In this document: piece by piece, positions 7,890 to 16,937 of the stretch
Position numbering within the stretch: position 1 is the stretch's first letter
Layout: each line of letters begins with the position of its first letter
DNA from: Desulfoarculaceae bacterium
GTDB taxonomy: Bacteria; Desulfobacterota; Desulfobulbia; Desulfobulbales; Desulfocapsaceae
Assembly (NCBI GenBank): GCA_019429465.1
Contig: JAHYIV010000020.1
Coordinates: 1 to 49,073, forward strand
Length of the DNA stretch: 49,073 nt
Direction of reading: 5' to 3'
Notes under the pieces: model-generated
Databases searched by the model: none
What the model was told of the DNA's origin: nothing
The model's input: only the letters and a program-made list of their open reading frames with translations
Position numbers and translations under genes: made by a program

Positions 7890-8764
7890 AAAAAACAGCA
7901 TTAGGGCAGGGTGTCGGGCTCCTTTTTGTTAATGAAAACGAAGATGAAACATACCTTGAGTGTGATATTGAAAAAATTATCCCCAACAAACACCAACCCA
8001 GAAGCTACTTTGAAGAAGAAGGACTCAATGAACTCACACTGTCCATTGAAGAACATGGCGTACTTCAACCCCTCCTAGTTGCGAACCAAAAAGATGGTTA
8101 TTATCAATTAATTGCTGGCGAACGAAGATTGAGGGCATCTCTGCGCGCAGGATTAAAAAAAGTACCTGTGATTGTCCGTGCTGTTGGCAATGATGATACC
8201 CTTTTGGAACTTGCTCTTATTGAAAATATTCAACGAAAAGACCTTAATGTTATTGAAGAAGCAGAGGCCTATAACAAACTCATTGAAAAATTTGATTATA
8301 CCCAGGAACAGGCAGCGCAAAGAGTTGGGAAAAAACGTTCTACAATAACTAACATACTAAGATTATTACAACTTCCAGAGTATGTCAAACATGACCTAGA
8401 ACAAGGAAGGCTCACCGAGGGACACGCCAGAGTCCTCCTACGGATCCTCGACAGCCCTTCGGACCTTCAGGAATTACGCAATCAAATTATTAAAAAAAAT
8501 CTGTCGGTGCGACAGACCGAGCAAAGTATACGCAAAGCAAAAGGAACAGGGAAGACGTCCATCATCAGCAATCAAGAATCTCATCTTCTTGAAATCCCTC
8601 ATTCTTACTGCATCTCACTCAGCAATCAGCTTACAAGTGCCTTGCACTCAAAAGTAAATATCACTCAAAATGGAAGTCGTGGCAAAATTGAAATCGACTA
8701 CTACTCCCTGGATGATCTGGAAAGGGTTATAGGGTTGATCGTCTCGGAACCTGCGCTCACTTGA
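7880..8764 (+). CDS. parB: Chromosome partitioning protein ParB/Spo0J, CTP-dependent DNA clamp
   Basis: ParB binds parS and spreads as a CTP-gated sliding clamp. The 294-residue protein shows the ParB/Srx N-domain with GERRLRAS (80-87) and ENIQRKDLN (115-123), which form the CTP pocket, then a helix-turn-helix near 140-162 (TQEQAAQRVGKKRSTITNIL) for parS recognition and a C-terminal dimer domain. The ALGQGVGLLF start is a ParA-contacting N-tail. I chose ATG 7880 because AGAGG sits eight bases upstream; ATG 7874 is too close to it. The overlap with parA indicates one transcript. Confidence 0.95.
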   Translation: MSIKKTALGQGVGLLFVNENEDETYLECDIEKIIPNKHQPRSYFEEEGLNELTLSIEEHGVLQPLLVANQKDGYYQLIAGERRLRASLRAGLKKVPVIVRAVGNDDTLLELALIENIQRKDLNVIEEAEAYNKLIEKFDYTQEQAAQRVGKKRSTITNILRLLQLPEYVKHDLEQGRLTEGHARVLLRILDSPSDLQELRNQIIKKNLSVRQTEQSIRKAKGTGKTSIISNQESHLLEIPHSYCISLSNQLTSALHSKVNITQNGSRGKIEIDYYSLDDLERVIGLIVSEPALT

Positions 8765-9276
8765 AAAAAAGCTATACGACATCAAGTTCCCCATGGCAAC
8801 TCTCGCTTGAACTGGTCCACCACAGCCGAAGAACAACTTTCCGGCTGTGTTACAGAGGGCTTGAGAGTGTCTTCAGTCGCCATTTCTGCAAAACAACCTG
8901 TCCCTTGCGTGCTTTTACGAACCTTTTTATGAAATAAGTGTACTCAGCAGCATCTGAAAAACCGAATGGTACCGCGCATGCGCATGGCACCCTTCTCCAG
9001 GTATTGCCGGATAATCAATTCAATAGAAAAGTTAAGAGTGTGCTGAATACGCATTCTGCGCATACGTTGTATGAGGGAGTCGTGTAAAGCTTAAACCCAT
9101 ATCTCATCAATGTACAGGCGCCTTCTTCTCCCAGTCCAAAAAAAACCAAGGGCACAAAGTATACGGCAATCATCAGAAAATCAGTGCGCCTACCAGGTGT
9201 AGGCCAGAAACGACTATTACACACTTAAAGGGGACCTGAAAATGTTCTCCAAATCTTATTGTTAGGTAAAGTATCA
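8765..9276. other. 512-base gap after parB, no gene recognised
   Basis: Stop codons interrupt all frames at short intervals and no frame has protein-like composition. Inverted words CAGCCG and CGGCTG near 8823-8846 could form a weak hairpin after parB. I see no repeat-family member. It may be a decayed gene or intergenic filler. Confidence 0.4.
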
Positions 9277-9741
9277 ATGCCAATCAAAATAAAAACTACA
9301 ATCTTGGCTACGAGTCTCTTTCTTGTCGTTTTAAATACATCCGCATTTGCTGAAATGAGAAGCATAAGTGGTGAAAAGGTTAATCTGCGGAGCGGTCCTG
9401 GAGAAGAATATAGCGTGAAGTGGGAGTATGGGAATGGTTTTCCGGTAAAGACCCTCACCAAAAAAGGAAAATGGGTTCAGATTCAAGATTTTGAAAACGA
9501 CAAGGGCTGGATATACAGTTCACTGCTGAACCAAAAACCCTACGTCATTGTTAAAGTAAATAAAGGAAAAAACAAACAAATCAACATACGTAGCGGCCCT
9601 GGAACAAACTATAATGTTGTGGGGAAAGCCTATTATGGTGTTGTCTTTGAAAAAAAGAAGCAGCAACAACAATGGATCAACGTCAAACACGAGTCAGGGC
9701 TAGAAGGATGGATCGAAAAATCACTGCTGTGGGGTTGGTAG
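9277..9741 (+). CDS. Secreted protein with two bacterial SH3 domains
   Basis: The 154-residue protein has a signal peptide ending near NTSAFA, so it is exported to the periplasm or envelope. Two SH3b repeats follow, each starting with an (I/V)NIRSGPG-type motif (VNLRSGPGEEYSV and INIRSGPGTNYNV) and ending with GWIYSSLL or GWIEKSLLWGW. SH3b domains usually bind peptidoglycan or peptides; no catalytic domain is attached. A paralogue lies at 43837-44286 with the same architecture and a nearly identical DFENDKGW core. The frame opens at TTG 9259, but ATG 9277 directly before the signal peptide is the better start. Function is unassigned beyond envelope binding. Confidence 0.85.
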   Translation: MPIKIKTTILATSLFLVVLNTSAFAEMRSISGEKVNLRSGPGEEYSVKWEYGNGFPVKTLTKKGKWVQIQDFENDKGWIYSSLLNQKPYVIVKVNKGKNKQINIRSGPGTNYNVVGKAYYGVVFEKKKQQQQWINVKHESGLEGWIEKSLLWGW

Positions 9742-9834
9742 AGACTGGAAATATTTCTTCCTTGCCAAACGGAAAAGAATATCGAATACTCACATAATCA
9801 GCCCCACCTTATTAACAATGGACAGAAAAAACAA

Positions 9835-9867
9835 AACCCCTTTTAAGAAAAAATCTTAAAAGGGGTT
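9835..9867 (-). terminator. Intrinsic terminator of the tRNA-Ser unit
   Basis: Arms AACCCCTTTTAAG (9835-9847) and its inverse (9855-9867) pair perfectly; on the minus strand the stem is followed by a T-rich run. It lies 12 bases past the tRNA-Ser(GCU) 3' end, so it ends minus-strand transcription of the two tRNAs. Confidence 0.8.
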
Positions 9868-9879
9868 ACTTGGCATTGG

Positions 9880-9968
9880 CGGAGAAGGAGGGATTCGAAC
9901 CCTCGGTGGAGTTTAACCCCCACACTCGCTTAGCAGGCGAGCACCATCGGCCTCTCGGTCACCTCTCC
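9880..9968 (-). tRNA. tRNA-Ser (anticodon GCU)
   Basis: On the minus strand the 89-base gene has acceptor stem GGAGAGG/CTTCTCC, a long class II variable arm, T-arm GAGGGTTCGAATCCCTC, and an anticodon loop with GCT, reading AGC and AGU serine codons. The discriminator is G, as expected for serine. CCA is not encoded. It is downstream of the second tRNA-Ser by 11 bases, and both probably share one transcript. Confidence 0.95.
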
Positions 9969-9979
9969 AGAATAAATGG

Positions 9980-10062
9980 CGGAGGAAGTAGGATTCGAAC
10001 CCACGGTACTTTCGTACAACGGTTTTCAAGACCGCCGCCTTAAACCACTCGGCCATTCCTCC
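9980..10062 (-). tRNA. tRNA-Ser (anticodon UGA)
   Basis: The minus-strand fold has acceptor stem GGAGGAA/TTCCTCC, anticodon loop CTTGAAA with anticodon TGA, a variable arm with TGTACGAAAGTACC, and T-arm GTGGGTTCGAATCCTAC. Discriminator G fits serine and CCA is not encoded. It precedes tRNA-Ser(GCU) in a two-gene unit. Confidence 0.94.
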
Positions 10063-10203
10063 ATCATTCAGAGTTCTTTACCATTTGCACCAAAAACTGT
10101 CAACACCTGCCCGAAACAAGCTCTCATTTAAAAAAAAACAAATTTGTAATATTCGATCGAGAAACATTGCATTTTCTGGTATAAGTATCTCCATCTAACT
10201 TTA

Positions 10204-10277
10204 GAGCCTTACAGATTATTTTCTTGTTTTTAAGAAAATAATCTGCGAAAGGCACTTATCCCCTTCATCGGGGTTAG
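10204..10277 (-). repeat. Palindromic repeat, family A (copy A1)
   Basis: About 74 bases, ending in GGGGTTAG on the plus strand and centred on inverted arms around CAGATTATTTTCTTG and its complement. It matches three other copies at 21267, 32927 and 35739. This copy is in the leader of the sigma-54 activator gene, so it would form a hairpin in that transcript. It carries CCCCTTCATCGGGG instead of the CCCGTTCATCGGGG form of the others. Confidence 0.9.
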
Positions 10278-10319
10278 GTATAAATTTGCCCCTCAACAAT
10301 CAATCGAAAAATATTCACC

Positions 10320-11882
10320 ATGGCTGAGCATAAGGATATTTCAAAGGAACTCCAAGATTTAACCTGCCTTTATGAAATAACCAAGGCGCTTGCCTCAGCA
10401 CTTAACCTGAGTGATTGTCTGGGAAAAATCATGAAAACCCTGGCTGACCTGAAATCGATGGAAAACGGGACCATCACTATTATCAACCCCTTTAGCGGAA
10501 AACTGGAGATTGAAGTTGCGCACGGCCTCACCCCAGAGGGTAAAAAACGCGGACAATACGTGCTGGGCGAGGGCATCACCGGAGGGGTAGTTGCCTCAGG
10601 AGAACCAATCATAGTGCCTCACATTGCCAACGAACCCCGTTTTCTCAACAGAACAGGCGCCAGAGGAGATGATGTCCATAAAAACAAATCATTCCTCTGT
10701 GTCCCCATCAGAGATGAACAACAAATAATTGGTTCACTGAGTGTTGACAGGATGTACAAAGACGGTCTGAATCACCAGGCAGATGCAGATCTGCGTTTTT
10801 TAATCGTGCTCAGCGGTCTCATTGGCCAAACCACCCGAAGAATTCAGACCGTAAACCGGGAACAAGAGGGCTTACGTTTAGAAAACATGAAACTTAAACG
10901 CGAACTCTCAGAAAAAAACAGATTTGATGACATCATAGGAAACTCAAGCAGGATGAAAGAGGTCTATGACATGGTGCACAGGGTAGTGGATTCCAACGCC
11001 ACGGTACTCCTGCGTGGTGAGTCCGGTACAGGAAAAACCCTGGTTGCCAAATCCCTGCACTACAACAGTCATCGGAGAAAGAACTCGTTTCTGGTGGTCA
11101 ACTGTTCCGCCCTGCCGGAAACGCTTTTGGAAAGTGAACTGTTCGGACACGAAAAAGGAGCCTTCACCGGGGCTACAGAGCGCAGGATCGGACGCTTTGA
11201 ACAGGCAGAGGGTGGTACACTGTTTCTTGATGAAATTGGTGAAATAAGCCCATCTGCGCAGATAAAACTCCTGCACGTAGTCCAGGAAAGAAATTTTCAG
11301 CGCCTGGGGTCAACTAAAACCATCCAATGCGATGTAAGGCTGGTTGCCGCCACCAATAAGGATCTGGAAAAGGCGGTCCAAGAAAGAAGTTTCAGGGAGG
11401 ATCTTTATTATCGCCTCAACGTCTTCCCTGTTTACATGCCACCCTTACGGGAAAGACGTACCGATATTCTCCTGCTGGCGGAATATTTTCTAGAAAAATA
11501 TGCGCGAGCAAATAAAAAAATCATTCAACGCATCTCCACTTCGGCCATAGATATGCTGGTGCAGTATCACTGGCCAGGTAACGTGCGGGAGTTGCAGAAC
11601 TGTATGGAAAGGGCCGTTCTTGTCTGTGATCATGAAGCCATAAAAGCTGTTCACCTGCCACCAACCCTGCAGACATCAAATACAGGAAAGGTAACTAACA
11701 TGTTGTCACTTGCCGGATCTGTGGAAAATTTTGAAAAAGAGCTGATTATTGAAGGCCTGAAGCTCAACAAGGGCAACCAGACAAAAACAGCGGACTCGTT
11801 AAACACCAGTTTACGGATTATCAATTATAAAATTCATCAATACAAGATCGACCCTAAAAAATTCAAGATACCGACAAAATGA
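10320..11882 (+). CDS. Sigma-54-dependent transcriptional activator, NifA-like (GAF-AAA-HTH)
   Basis: This 520-residue enhancer-binding protein has an N-terminal GAF sensor (about 20-175), a sigma-54 AAA+ domain with Walker A GESGTGKT (233-240), the sigma-54 contact loop GAFTGA (280-285) and Walker B LFLDEIGE (301-308), and a C-terminal Fis-type helix-turn-helix near 485-510. Architecture and length match NifA and related nitrogen or metabolic regulators. No nif genes are in the window, so the target is unknown, and NifA itself is only one possibility. The stop codon overlaps the queH start (ATGA), so the two are co-translated. The leader carries palindromic repeat A1. Confidence 0.85.
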   Translation: MAEHKDISKELQDLTCLYEITKALASALNLSDCLGKIMKTLADLKSMENGTITIINPFSGKLEIEVAHGLTPEGKKRGQYVLGEGITGGVVASGEPIIVPHIANEPRFLNRTGARGDDVHKNKSFLCVPIRDEQQIIGSLSVDRMYKDGLNHQADADLRFLIVLSGLIGQTTRRIQTVNREQEGLRLENMKLKRELSEKNRFDDIIGNSSRMKEVYDMVHRVVDSNATVLLRGESGTGKTLVAKSLHYNSHRRKNSFLVVNCSALPETLLESELFGHEKGAFTGATERRIGRFEQAEGGTLFLDEIGEISPSAQIKLLHVVQERNFQRLGSTKTIQCDVRLVAATNKDLEKAVQERSFREDLYYRLNVFPVYMPPLRERRTDILLLAEYFLEKYARANKKIIQRISTSAIDMLVQYHWPGNVRELQNCMERAVLVCDHEAIKAVHLPPTLQTSNTGKVTNMLSLAGSVENFEKELIIEGLKLNKGNQTKTADSLNTSLRIINYKIHQYKIDPKKFKIPTK

Positions 11883-12442
11883 AAATCTTCCTTCATATCT
11901 GTTGCGGACCATGCGCCATATACCCGTTAACACAATTACAAAACAAGGGGCTGGAGGTCCATGGATATTTTTACAACCCGAACATTCACCCATACCGTGA
12001 GTTCAAAAAACGAATAGAAGGGCTTGAGCAACTCGCTCAGATAGTTCACCTGGAGGTAGATATTGACAGAGAATATGGCCTTACCGAGTATTTACGGAAG
12101 GTGGTTTTTCATGAGCAGGAACGATGTCCAGTTTGTTATACCATGCGTTTGAAAACAGTAGCGCGACTGGCTAAGGAGAGGGGAGACGATGCTTTCTCAA
12201 CCACTCTTTTATACAGTAAATACCAGGATCATGACCGCATTCGTAAAATCTGTGAAGATCTAGCCCGCAAATATCAGATTGATTTTTATTATCAGGACTT
12301 CAGAGAAGGGTGGCAGGAAGGGATCGACAGATCTCTGGAGATGGAATTATATCGACAGCCATACTGTGGTTGTATATATAGTGAACAGGAACGATACGAC
12401 AAGTCACTCAACAAGAAAGTTCAAAAAAAAACTTTATTATAA
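11879..12442 (+). CDS. queH: Epoxyqueuosine reductase QueH
   Basis: QueH reduces epoxyqueuosine to queuosine in tRNA wobble position 34, the final step of the pathway, using iron-sulfur chemistry; it replaces QueG in many anaerobes. The 187-residue protein (old name DUF208) begins HICCGPCAIYPL (Cys9, Cys10, Cys13), has CPVC (Cys83, Cys86) and later YCGCIYS, the full set of metal-binding cysteines expected for the family. It overlaps the preceding activator by four bases. Its stop codon TAA is immediately followed by repeat C1 (12443). With cmoA and cmoB this is a second U/G34 modification gene in the window. Confidence 0.93.
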   Translation: MKIFLHICCGPCAIYPLTQLQNKGLEVHGYFYNPNIHPYREFKKRIEGLEQLAQIVHLEVDIDREYGLTEYLRKVVFHEQERCPVCYTMRLKTVARLAKERGDDAFSTTLLYSKYQDHDRIRKICEDLARKYQIDFYYQDFREGWQEGIDRSLEMELYRQPYCGCIYSEQERYDKSLNKKVQKKTLL

Positions 12443-12621
12443 GGGACTCGGAAAATACCGATGTACCTGAATTGCGACTGGATTTGGGTCGGATTTGGTT
12501 GCACCGATTGAGTAAAACCGCAGATGTAGTTGCGCTACATCGAGGATTTTGCGATTGAAGTGCGGTCAAAGATGGCCCGAAGACAGGAAGCAAGATGGTG
12601 TATCAGTATTTTCCGAGTCCC
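12443..12621 (-). repeat. Inverted-repeat element, family C (copy C1)
   Basis: A 179-base element with terminal inverted repeats GGGACTCGGAAAATAC and GTATTTTCCGAGTCCC. The interior has a conserved core including TCGATG and GCGGTTTT words. Relative to C2-C4 it is inverted. It starts directly after the queH stop and ends 17 bases before rdgB, so it forms nearly the whole spacer. No ORF of its own is credible; it would need a transposase elsewhere. Confidence 0.92.
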
Positions 12622-12638
12622 CAGGAAGAGAAAAGCAC

Positions 12639-13310
12639 ATGGTTACCATACTGATCCTGGCCACAACGAATCAAAACAAGGTTAAAGAGTTTCAGGAAAT
12701 ACTCAAAGATTTTCCAATTGAAATCCGCTCTCTAGCTGATTTTGGCCCCCTTCCCGAAGCCATTGAAGACGGTGGAACATTTGATGAAAACGCCTATAAA
12801 AAGGCCATCCATACCGCTAAAATACTCGGTTTTCCGGCAATCGCGGATGACTCCGGTCTTGAAGTTGAGGCCCTCGATGGTGCCCCCGGGGTTTACTCAG
12901 CAAGATATGCCGGCGACAAGGCAACAGATAAGGACAATGTTGATAAATTATTACAAGAGATGAAAGGGGTAAAAAATCGCAAGGCTGCCTTTCGATGCGT
13001 ACTTTCCATTGCAGTTCCGTCCGGTCCGGCGCTGACCTATGAAGGCAGTTGCGAAGGGGTTATCCTGGAAGAGCGAAGAGGTGAGAGTGGTTTTGGCTAT
13101 GATCCGGTCTTCTATTTTAAGGATCTGGGAAAAACATTTGCTGAATGCACAATGGCAGAAAAAAACAAAGTAAGCCATCGTGGTAATGCCCTGGCCGAAC
13201 TGAAAGCAGAATTTCCCCAGGTGCTCAAGTGGCTTGATCAGCGACTAGCGGAAGAAAAGCCACCGAAACCCGACCATCGTGAATTTGAAGACAACGACTG
13301 GTCAAAATAG
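12639..13310 (+). CDS. rdgB: dITP/XTP pyrophosphatase (non-canonical purine NTPase)
   Basis: The enzyme hydrolyses deaminated purine nucleotides (dITP, ITP, XTP) to the monophosphate and pyrophosphate, keeping them out of DNA. The 223-residue protein begins with ILATTNQNKVKEF, then has ADDSGLEVEAL, GAPGVYSARYAG, and the C-terminal GFGYDPVF and HRGNAL motifs of the HAM1/RdgB family. A longer frame from 12549 exists only because repeat C1 is open in that phase; the true start is ATG 12639 with AGGAAGAG just upstream. Convergent with gpsA, 16 bases apart. The tail after the core is about 20 residues longer than typical. Confidence 0.93.
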   Translation: MVTILILATTNQNKVKEFQEILKDFPIEIRSLADFGPLPEAIEDGGTFDENAYKKAIHTAKILGFPAIADDSGLEVEALDGAPGVYSARYAGDKATDKDNVDKLLQEMKGVKNRKAAFRCVLSIAVPSGPALTYEGSCEGVILEERRGESGFGYDPVFYFKDLGKTFAECTMAEKNKVSHRGNALAELKAEFPQVLKWLDQRLAEEKPPKPDHREFEDNDWSK

Positions 13311-13326
13311 GGGCCAGAAGACTGTA

Positions 13327-14343
13327 TTACTCGATTTTCATTTCTCTCGTCAGCAGATCAAGTACAGCAACTGAACAGTCCTTATCTTGATACAATATCT
13401 GATAGACCTGCTCCAGGATAGGCATATCAACCTTGAGACGCATGGCGAGATCATGGACAGATAATGTTGTCTTGACCCCTTCTGCCACCATTTCCATCTC
13501 ATCAAGGATGACAGAGAGCTTCTTTCCCTGTCCCAGCTTGATACCTACCGTTCGATTCCGACTCAAATCCCCGGTACAGGTGAGGACCAGATCTCCAAGT
13601 CCACTGAGTCCAAAAAAGGTAAGGGGATCAGCGCCCATTTTAACCCCAAGTCTTTTTATTTCGGCAAGTCCCCTGGTTATAAGCGCTGCCCGACTGTTGA
13701 GTCCATAACCGAGACCATCACTGATTCCAGCGGCAATAGCCACTATATTTTTCAGGGCCGCGCTTACCTCAAGTCCCGTCACATCACTGCTGGCATACAC
13801 CCGGAAACGTTCTGTGCCGAATATACTCTGCAATTCTTGCGCCTTTTCTATTTGGCTGCAACCTATGGTAACAGCAGTAGGCATGTCGAGTGCCACCTCC
13901 TTGGCAAAAGAAGGACCGGAGAGAACAGCCAGTGATATCTCTTTTTCCTGCAATCCTGAGCCCAGGATCTCGGACATAACCTGAGTCATGGTCATAAGGG
14001 TCTTATTTTCAATTCCCTTGACGGCCGAGACAACCCGGCATCCCTTTTCCAAAAAAGGAGCAACCGCTTCAAAGACCAGACGAAAGCCATGAGACGGGAC
14101 AACCATACAGACCGTTGCACACCCCTTGACTGCAGCAGCCAGATCCGTGGTAGGGTGCAGGGATTCAGGAAAGTGATATCCAGGGAGATATTTTTTGTTT
14201 TCCCGATCACGACTAAGGGCAGCCACATGATCGGGATTATGCCCCCACAGAGTCGTTTCCAGGCCCTTGCCGGAAAGAACACCGGCAAGGGCGGTTCCCC
14301 AGGAACCAGCACCAATAACAGCTATTTTTTTACTGTTACTCAT
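13327..14343 (-). CDS. gpsA: NAD(P)H-dependent glycerol-3-phosphate dehydrogenase
   Basis: GpsA reduces dihydroxyacetone phosphate to sn-glycerol-3-phosphate for phospholipid synthesis. The 338-residue protein has the N-terminal Rossmann loop [11 protein letters not shown], the VSAVKGIE and [11 protein letters not shown] segments, the [17 protein letters not shown] catalytic block, and [13 protein letters not shown]. The ATG at 14343 lies inside the last codons of gyrA with a GGTGAG ribosome site; an earlier in-frame start (14355) is deeper in gyrA and less likely. The eight-base overlap shows gyrA-gpsA co-translation, an unusual neighbour for gyrA. Confidence 0.95.
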   Translation of the reverse strand: MSNSKKIAVIGAGSWGTALAGVLSGKGLETTLWGHNPDHVAALSRDRENKKYLPGYHFPESLHPTTDLAAAVKGCATVCMVVPSHGFRLVFEAVAPFLEKGCRVVSAVKGIENKTLMTMTQVMSEILGSGLQEKEISLAVLSGPSFAKEVALDMPTAVTIGCSQIEKAQELQSIFGTERFRVYASSDVTGLEVSAALKNIVAIAAGISDGLGYGLNSRAALITRGLAEIKRLGVKMGADPLTFFGLSGLGDLVLTCTGDLSRNRTVGIKLGQGKKLSVILDEMEMVAEGVKTTLSVHDLAMRLKVDMPILEQVYQILYQDKDCSVAVLDLLTREMKIE

Positions 14344-16834
14344 TACCAAGCTCACCGCCTGTTACTTCCTCATTCTCTTCGTCGTCTGATGATTCATCGC
14401 GTGCCACCTGATCCATGGCGACAACCTTTTCTCCCTCTTCCAGGTTAATCAGTCGAACCCCCTGGGTTGTTCGGCCAATAATCCGGAGATTTTCAAGGGG
14501 TATCCGAATCATTTTTCCTGAATCAGCGATCAGAATAACCTCGCTACTATCATCTACCTGCATGGCGCCAATGACCGCACCGTTACGTTCACTGGCCTTG
14601 ATGGCAAAGATTCCCTTTCCACCCCTTCTCTGGATACGATACGCATCTACCGGACTTCTTTTTCCATACCCGTTTTCAGTAACCGTCAGGATAGAGGTGT
14701 CAGATGAAATAACGATTGCCCCAACAACAAAATCATCTTCTGCCAGATTAATCCCATTTACCCCGGCAGCGATCCGGCCCATAGTGCGAACATCTGACTC
14801 ATGAAAACGAATAGATATTCCCTTGGAAGAGATAAGGAGAACCGTATCATTGCCACTCAGGATATAGGCACCTATAATCTCATCACCTTCTTTGAAGGTA
14901 AGCGCCCTTTTCCCTTTTTTCAAAGGTCTGCTGAACTCCTGGAGACTTGTTTTTTTCACCCGTCCAAATCGGGTAACCATCAGAACAGTTTTATCCGCAC
15001 TCTTGTCCTGGATATTAGTGATAGGCAGGATAGCTGCAACCTTCTCTCCTTCTGCCAGATTAAGAAGATTGACAATGGCCTTGCCTCTGGCTGTTCGACT
15101 TGCCTGAGGTAACTGATAGACCTTGCGCCAAAATATTTTTCCATGATTGGTAAAAAAGAGAAAGGTGTCCAGGGTAGAAGCTACATAAAGATTAGTGACA
15201 AAATCCTCATCAATGTTAGTGACGCCACGAACCCCTTTTCCTCCTCTGTGCTGTGACCGGTACAGGCTGACAGGATTACGTTTGATGTATCCTGAAAGAG
15301 TAACAGTAACAGCCATCTCTTCCGGGATAATCATGTCTTCAAGAAGAATTTCATCCACAGCATCAATAATTTCAGTTCGTCTGTCGTCTCCATAGGTCTC
15401 TTTTATCTCAAGAAATTCATCACGAATAATCTTAATGACCAGTGATTCATCACCTAATATTCCAGCCAGTCTTTCAATTTCTACCATGACTTCGTTATAG
15501 TCACTTATAATTTTCTCTCGTTCCAGGCCGGTAAGACGTTGCAGGCGCATATCCAGAATCGATTGGGCCTGAATATCTGAAAAATCGAAGCGTCTGATAA
15601 GCTCCTCTTTGGCCTCAACAGGATTTCTGGAACCACGTATCAGTTGAACAACATCATCAAGATGAGTAATGGCAACCTTGAGTCCCTCCAGTAAATGAGC
15701 CCTTTCCCTGGCTTTGTTCAGCTCAAAAACCGTTCGTCTATAGACAATGGTTCGCCGATGCAGGACAAAGTGTTCCAGTATTTGTTTAAGATTTAAAACC
15801 TCTGGTCTGTTATTGACGATAGCTAATAAATTAATACCGAATGACCGCTGCAGGGGTGTCATTTTATGGAGCTGATTAATGACAATATCGGCGATCTCAT
15901 CCTTCTTCAGTTCCAGAACAATGCGCATGCCATGTCTGTCAGACTCATCCCGGACCTCGGCAATAGAGGTTATTTTTTTCTCTTTCACCAGAATGGCAAT
16001 TTTTTCAACAAGGGTTGCCTTATTCTGCTGATAGGGAATTTCAGAAATTATAATCGCCTCCCGTTTCCCATCCTTCATCTTTTCAATATGGGTCAGCGAG
16101 CGCATCATGACGCTGCCACGGCCTGTTTCATAGGCCTCTCTGATGCCTGAACGACCACAGATAAGACCACCGGTGGGAAAGTCCGGTCCACTTATATGGG
16201 TGATCAATTCATGAACGGTAATATTAGGGTTATCCACCAGGGCAATTAATCCATTCATCACTTCGGTTAGATTATGGGGCGGTATATTCGTTGCCATACC
16301 GACAGCAATACCTGAGGAACCATTTATCAAAAGTGTAGGAATTTTACTGGGCATAACAGAAGGTTCTGTCATGGAGTTATCATAGGTTGGGATAAAATCA
16401 ACTGTTTCCTTTTCCAGATCGGCGACGATTTCCTTGTCTATCTTCGTCATCCTAGCTTCGGTATAACGCATGGCTGCTGGTGAATCACCATCCATCGAAC
16501 CGAAGTTCCCCTGTCCATCCACCAGGGGATAGCGCATGGAAAAATCCTGGGCCATGCGGACAATGGTATCATAGGCAGCTGTATCACCATGAGGGTGATA
16601 TTTACCGATAACATCACCGACTATACGGGCCGATTTTACATACGGCCTGTTATAAAAAATTCCAAGTTCCCGCATGGCAAAAAGGGCACGACGATGCACG
16701 GGTTTAAGCCCATCTCGTATATCCGGCAGGGCCCGACCAATAATGACGCTCATGGCATAATCAAGATAGGATTTCTGCAGCTCCTTTTCGATGGATATGG
16801 TCGGGTTTTTTTCCTGGTCTGTTTCTGTATTCAT
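14336..16834 (-). CDS. gyrA: DNA gyrase subunit A
   Basis: GyrA carries the DNA cleavage tyrosine and C-terminal wrapping domain of gyrase, which puts negative supercoils into DNA. The 832-residue protein begins with [17 protein letters not shown], has [18 protein letters not shown] and the catalytic block AMRYTEARM (active Tyr), and a GyrA-box QRRGGKG near residue 735, showing gyrase rather than topoisomerase IV. In the quinolone-resistance-determining region the position equal to E. coli Ser83 is Thr, common in other bacteria. It follows gyrB across 103 bases that hold a TTCACAT/ATGTGAA hairpin. Confidence 0.96.
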   Translation of the reverse strand: MNTETDQEKNPTISIEKELQKSYLDYAMSVIIGRALPDIRDGLKPVHRRALFAMRELGIFYNRPYVKSARIVGDVIGKYHPHGDTAAYDTIVRMAQDFSMRYPLVDGQGNFGSMDGDSPAAMRYTEARMTKIDKEIVADLEKETVDFIPTYDNSMTEPSVMPSKIPTLLINGSSGIAVGMATNIPPHNLTEVMNGLIALVDNPNITVHELITHISGPDFPTGGLICGRSGIREAYETGRGSVMMRSLTHIEKMKDGKREAIIISEIPYQQNKATLVEKIAILVKEKKITSIAEVRDESDRHGMRIVLELKKDEIADIVINQLHKMTPLQRSFGINLLAIVNNRPEVLNLKQILEHFVLHRRTIVYRRTVFELNKARERAHLLEGLKVAITHLDDVVQLIRGSRNPVEAKEELIRRFDFSDIQAQSILDMRLQRLTGLEREKIISDYNEVMVEIERLAGILGDESLVIKIIRDEFLEIKETYGDDRRTEIIDAVDEILLEDMIIPEEMAVTVTLSGYIKRNPVSLYRSQHRGGKGVRGVTNIDEDFVTNLYVASTLDTFLFFTNHGKIFWRKVYQLPQASRTARGKAIVNLLNLAEGEKVAAILPITNIQDKSADKTVLMVTRFGRVKKTSLQEFSRPLKKGKRALTFKEGDEIIGAYILSGNDTVLLISSKGISIRFHESDVRTMGRIAAGVNGINLAEDDFVVGAIVISSDTSILTVTENGYGKRSPVDAYRIQRRGGKGIFAIKASERNGAVIGAMQVDDSSEVILIADSGKMIRIPLENLRIIGRTTQGVRLINLEEGEKVVAMDQVARDESSDDEENEEVTGGELGNE

Positions 16835-16864
16835 AAAAAACTCTATTTATTAACCATTAATGGA

Positions 16865-16881
16865 TTCACATCAAATGTGAA
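16865..16881. other. Small hairpin between gyrB and gyrA
   Basis: TTCACAT (16865-16871) and ATGTGAA (16875-16881) pair across a three-base loop in the 103-base AT-rich spacer before gyrA. With no T-run it is not a classical terminator. It may be part of a regulator site or leader fold affecting gyrA. Confidence 0.35.
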
Positions 16882-16937
16882 CTTGATGTATTATCAATAC
16901 GATAACTATTTAAATTTTATCAAAAAGAATAAATAAT

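Noticed and set aside
10320-11882. Naming the sigma-54 activator nifA
   Set aside because: GAF-AAA-HTH architecture is shared by several activators and there are no nif genes in the window, so I kept only the class.
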